From the NCBI GenBank assembly GCA_937895955.1, contig CALAZI010000197.1, forward strand, positions 10,109-74,108: 64,000 nt of DNA, written 5' to 3'. This DNA is from an uncultured Alphaproteobacteria bacterium. Its GTDB lineage: Bacteria; Pseudomonadota; Alphaproteobacteria; Caulobacterales; Parvularculaceae. The notes under the pieces are model-generated. The model searched no databases. It was not told where the DNA came from and saw nothing but the letters and a program-made list of their open reading frames with translations. The translations under genes were made by a program, and so were the position numbers. Of the stretch, positions 61,852-64,000 are shown piece after piece (position 1 is the stretch's first letter; each line of letters opens with the position of its first letter).

Positions 61852-62172
61852 ATGGCTGTCATAGGAAAATTCTCGAAAACTGCGGACGGATACGCCGGGA
61901 CCATCCGCACCATGACCATCAACGTCAAGGCCGCCTTCGTCGCCAACGACAAGAACGGCAATGACAAGGCGCCGGACTTCAAGCTCATAGTTGGGGAGAA
62001 GGAATTCGGCGCCGCCTGGCGCGCCAAAGCGAAAGGCGAGGGCGGCAAGCCGTTCCTGCGGGTCGAGCTCGACGACCCGAGTTTTGCAAGCCCCGTCCGC
62101 GCCGCGCTGTTCGAAAGCGGCGAGGACGGGAAGGAGGCGTTGGTGTGGAATCGGTCACGTCGTGAAGACTGA
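61852..62172 (+). CDS. DUF736 family protein (second copy)
   Basis: A 106-residue DUF736 protein (MAVIGKFSKTADGYAGTI, KAPDFKLIVGEKEFGAAW, FLRVELDDPSFASPVRAALFE). It is related to the first copy at 33149-33466 but clearly diverged. It is placed as the tail of the trb operon. Two family members in one element suggest distinct roles at the two ends. Confidence 0.9.
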   Translation: MAVIGKFSKTADGYAGTIRTMTINVKAAFVANDKNGNDKAPDFKLIVGEKEFGAAWRAKAKGEGGKPFLRVELDDPSFASPVRAALFESGEDGKEALVWNRSRRED

Positions 62173-62217
62173 TAGGTGCTTCCTTGAACGCGGAGGCAAA
62201 TTTGTAGGAGTAGAGCG

Positions 62218-62460
62218 ATGGCCCACATCGATGTTGCTACAGGGTTGTCCCGGCGAAATCCCGAACGATTAAGCAATGCTGAAGCGGCAGAATACCTTGG
62301 GCTTAAAGCGGCGACACTGAACAAGTGGCGCGTCTACGGAGCAGGACCTCCGTTTTTAAAGGTCGGACGCCTCATTCGCTATCGCAAGTCAGACCTAGAC
62401 GCCTATCTCGCGGGTCGCCTTGTTCGTTCGACGGCAGAGGCGGCCGCCAAATTAAGCTGA
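62218..62460 (+). CDS. AlpA/excisionase-like HTH protein
   Basis: An 80-residue protein with an AlpA/MerR-type winged helix: LSNAEAAEYLGLKAATLNKWRVYGAGPPFLKVGRLIRYRKSDLDAYLAG. A GTAGGAG-like site precedes its ATG. It lies next to the integrase and converges with it, with nine bases of overlap at their ends. It could be the excisionase of the element or a transfer regulator. Confidence 0.85.
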   Translation: MAHIDVATGLSRRNPERLSNAEAAEYLGLKAATLNKWRVYGAGPPFLKVGRLIRYRKSDLDAYLAGRLVRSTAEAAAKLS

Positions 62461-63714
62461 GCTTTTCGCTCGCAGCTTGTTGTAGATCCTTTCGACGTCG
62501 TCAGCGACAGGTCGGCGGGCTTCGATCAATAAATGAGCATAGCGCTCTGTGGTTGACGATTTCTTGTGGCCAAGATTCGCTCCTATGATTTTCAACGATT
62601 GGCCAGAATTTATCGCAAATGACGCATAAGCGTGTCGGAAATCATGCACCCTGAAGTCTTCGAGCCCAGCGCGTTTTTGTATTTGCGTCCAAGTATGCCG
62701 GATATTCGTGGTATGCCCAAGCTTGCTCTGGTCCGAGGCAAATACAAATTCTGCGTCCTTGGCGGCAGTCGACCGCCGACGCCTCAATATCTCGATACAC
62801 CGTCCAGAGAGCGGAATTACTTTGGGCTGGCTGGTTCCACCCGTCTTGTGGCGCAGCGGCGGCAGTATGAGAAACCGCCTTTCAAAATCGACCTCTCGCC
62901 AGCGCAATCCTTGAATTTCGCCGCGGCGCGCCGCCGTGTAGGATATGAGCTCGACGCAATCGACTTGATCCTGCGAAATCGCTTCTTCTTCAAGCAATGC
63001 TTTGATCGCAGCAAATAGCTTTCTTGCTTCGCTCTCACTCAAATACCGCTGGCGCACGCCATCCTGCATCTTTCGGATTCGGTCGCATGGATTGGTCGGA
63101 ATAACTTCGCGCTCCACTGCCCAGCCGAGAGCCGCGGAAAGTGAACGAACTGCATGAGCGGCAGCGCCTGGGCCGCCTTTAACTGGCTTGCCACGACCAG
63201 CAACCTTACCGCGGGCTGACTTCCCGTTCAGCACATCATTTTGAAACTGAGAAATATCCTTTGGTTTGAGCTCATCGACAACGCGCCTGCCGAGTAGAAC
63301 GCGCACATGGTTATTGAGATAGCATTTGTCGTTGGCCCAGCTTGAAGCTCGCTTGTCGGGTCGATCGCGCGGACCTTCCTCCAGATACATGTCAATCAGT
63401 TTGGTAACGGTGATTGCCTTCGAACCGGCCGCCGCTTTTTGGGCGCCTGGGTCGATTCCTTTTGCGATCTCGCCAATCACTTCCTGCGCCTTTTTGCGAG
63501 CAGAATCTGCAGTCCAGGGATCGCCATGCTTTCCGATGGTATACCACCGGAACCGGCCCCTAATTCGGTACGTGACGGAGTAGACCTTTCGCCCGGTAGG
63601 ATAACCACGAACGCAAAAGCCGTTCAGCTCAGTGTCCCAAAGACGCGTCTCTTTGCCATCTGTCGGCTCGAGAGCATCCACTGATCGTTTCGTAATTTTC
63701 GCTTTGAGCTTCAT
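62452..63714 (-). CDS. int: tyrosine-recombinase integrase (DUF4102 N-terminus)
   Basis: A 420-residue phage/ICE-type integrase. The N-terminal arm-binding domain (ITKRSVDALEPTDGKETRLWDTELNGFCVRGYPTGRKVYSVTYR) is DUF4102-like, a core-binding domain follows, and the catalytic set is visible: Arg in TAARRGEI, HxxR in HDFRHAYAS, His in LGHKKSSTT and Tyr in TERYAHL. I start at ATG 63714 because DUF4102 homology begins there; a GTG at 63768 would add 18 residues. It is about 230 bases from the tRNA-Gly attachment site at 63946-63992. Confidence 0.92.
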   Translation of the reverse strand: MKLKAKITKRSVDALEPTDGKETRLWDTELNGFCVRGYPTGRKVYSVTYRIRGRFRWYTIGKHGDPWTADSARKKAQEVIGEIAKGIDPGAQKAAAGSKAITVTKLIDMYLEEGPRDRPDKRASSWANDKCYLNNHVRVLLGRRVVDELKPKDISQFQNDVLNGKSARGKVAGRGKPVKGGPGAAAHAVRSLSAALGWAVEREVIPTNPCDRIRKMQDGVRQRYLSESEARKLFAAIKALLEEEAISQDQVDCVELISYTAARRGEIQGLRWREVDFERRFLILPPLRHKTGGTSQPKVIPLSGRCIEILRRRRSTAAKDAEFVFASDQSKLGHTTNIRHTWTQIQKRAGLEDFRVHDFRHAYASFAINSGQSLKIIGANLGHKKSSTTERYAHLLIEARRPVADDVERIYNKLRAKSSA

Positions 63715-63770
63715 TTTCACATTGAGGCAATTCGGAAGTCCAAACCGGATTTCGGGGTACGCCGCCACAT

Positions 63771-63805
63771 GCTAGCGGAGAATTCCCCGCTAGCAAATCG
63801 CTAGC
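63771..63805. repeat. inverted repeat with three GCTAGC cores near the integrase start
   Basis: GCTAGCGG (63771-63778) and CCGCTAGC (63787-63794) form an eight-base inverted repeat; a third GCTAGC lies at 63800-63805. The group lies just upstream of the integrase start on its promoter side. Candidate arm-binding or autoregulatory sites. Confidence 0.5.
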
Positions 63806-63945
63806 ACTTGGAGCGAAATCAGGGCCAATTTGGGAAAACGCGGTCTCACGCGGGAAATGTAAAAAAGGCCGATATTACGCTATAAAATCAACGCGTTTTC
63901 GCTTTTTGACGCGCATGCGTCGCGTTCAGAAATCTGGGTTGAAAA

Positions 63946-63992
63946 AGCCTTCCAAGCTAAAGACGCGGGTTCGATTCCCGCTACCCGCTCCA
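63946..63992 (+). tRNA. 3' half of tRNA-Gly(TCC): right attachment site (attR)
   Basis: The sequence reads from the anticodon loop CTTCCAA (anticodon TCC at 63951-63953) through the T-arm GCGGG/CCCGC (63965-63981) to acceptor strand TACCCGC, discriminator T and CCA at 63990-63992. The 5' half is absent; upstream bases do not continue the anticodon stem, so the break point is near 63946. It matches the 3' half of bacterial tRNA-Gly(TCC), including E. coli glyT. This is the footprint of integration in a tRNA gene, and a complete tRNA should be restored at the left end of the element. Confidence 0.85.
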
Positions 63993-64000
63993 GTCGCCGC

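Larger units (their letters stand above)
26649..63992. mobile_element. integrative and conjugative element (trb/traG type), left boundary undefined
   Basis: A tyrosine integrase, an excisionase-like protein, a relaxase, TraF, TraG and a complete trbBCDEJLFGI set show a self-transmissible element of the trb type with a backbone of DUF932, ParB-like, Toprim, DUF2493, DUF736 and DUF2274 genes. It ends at the tRNA-Gly fragment. The given left coordinate is only the first backbone gene. I found no copy of the 47-base attachment sequence in the intergenic stretches to the left, so real cargo could begin further left or even beyond this window. Cargo at 38.1-49.7 kb is the AbiE-like pair and two giant genes. 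The repA, parA and DUF2840 genes known from some relatives are lacking. Confidence 0.85.

Noticed and set aside
1..64000. CRISPR array, rRNA genes or a complete tRNA
   Set aside because: No regularly spaced repeats of CRISPR type and no rRNA segments were seen; the only tRNA sequence is the 3' half at the right end.

Overview
The window reads as alphaproteobacterial chromosome: high GC, Entner-Doudoroff sugar catabolism, a TonB receptor/LacI sugar locus paired with a tryptophan-halogenase-like gene (common in Caulobacterales, Parvularculales and relatives), and a Trb-type conjugative element of the kind seen in rhizobia and caulobacters. I cannot name a species from sequence alone.

Region 1 (1-16.8 kb) is a carbohydrate-uptake and catabolism locus. 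On the minus strand lie a glycosidase-like lipoprotein, a sodium/solute symporter, zwf, pgl and edd (cut by the window edge), packed as a likely operon, plus an MFS transporter. On the plus strand lie a GH13 alpha-glucosidase, a LacI-family regulator, a TonB-dependent receptor, a flavin-dependent halogenase-like protein and a DUF6445-type protein. Palindromes of the form TTGCGCAA sit in the MFS/GH13 divergent promoter region and between lacI and the receptor; they are candidate operators for the LacI protein.

Region 2 (16.8-26.4 kb) holds stress-response modules: an ECF41-type sigma factor with an AhpD-like partner carrying an apparent frameshift; an NsrR-type nitric-oxide regulon (regulator, group III truncated hemoglobin, membrane proteins, DUF1971 cupin) with a well-formed 11-1-11 NsrR box; and a redox module (TlpA-like, glutaredoxin-like, Cu/Zn SOD, exported protein) divergent from a MarR regulator with a C-terminal four-cysteine motif.

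Region 3 (about 26.6-64.0 kb) is an integrative and conjugative element (ICE). Backbone: DUF932, ParB-like, Toprim/primase-like, DUF2493, DUF736, XRE regulator, HTH protein, TraF peptidase, VirD2-like relaxase, TraG coupling protein, CopG-like protein, trbBCDEJLFGI, DUF2274, a second DUF736, an AlpA-like HTH and a tyrosine integrase. It ends at 63,992 in the 3' half of a tRNA-Gly(TCC), the right attachment site. I saw no matching left attachment site in the intergenic stretches I read, so the left boundary is not fixed. Two pairs of sequence-related structured leaders precede backbone genes.

The cargo between relaxase and traG (38.1-49.7 kb) looks like a defence island: an AbiEi/AbiEii-type toxin-antitoxin pair with a palindromic operator over its promoter, then two very large overlapping genes. 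Each encodes an N-terminal PD-(D/E)xK nuclease-like region, a P-loop STAND-like NTPase and a long C-terminal region, recalling Avs-type antiviral proteins but as a two-gene operon. The second gene probably starts at a CTG codon overlapping the first gene's stop, restoring 38 residues of its nuclease-like domain. This pair is the best candidate for an undescribed system here. There is no rRNA, CRISPR array or complete tRNA in the window.
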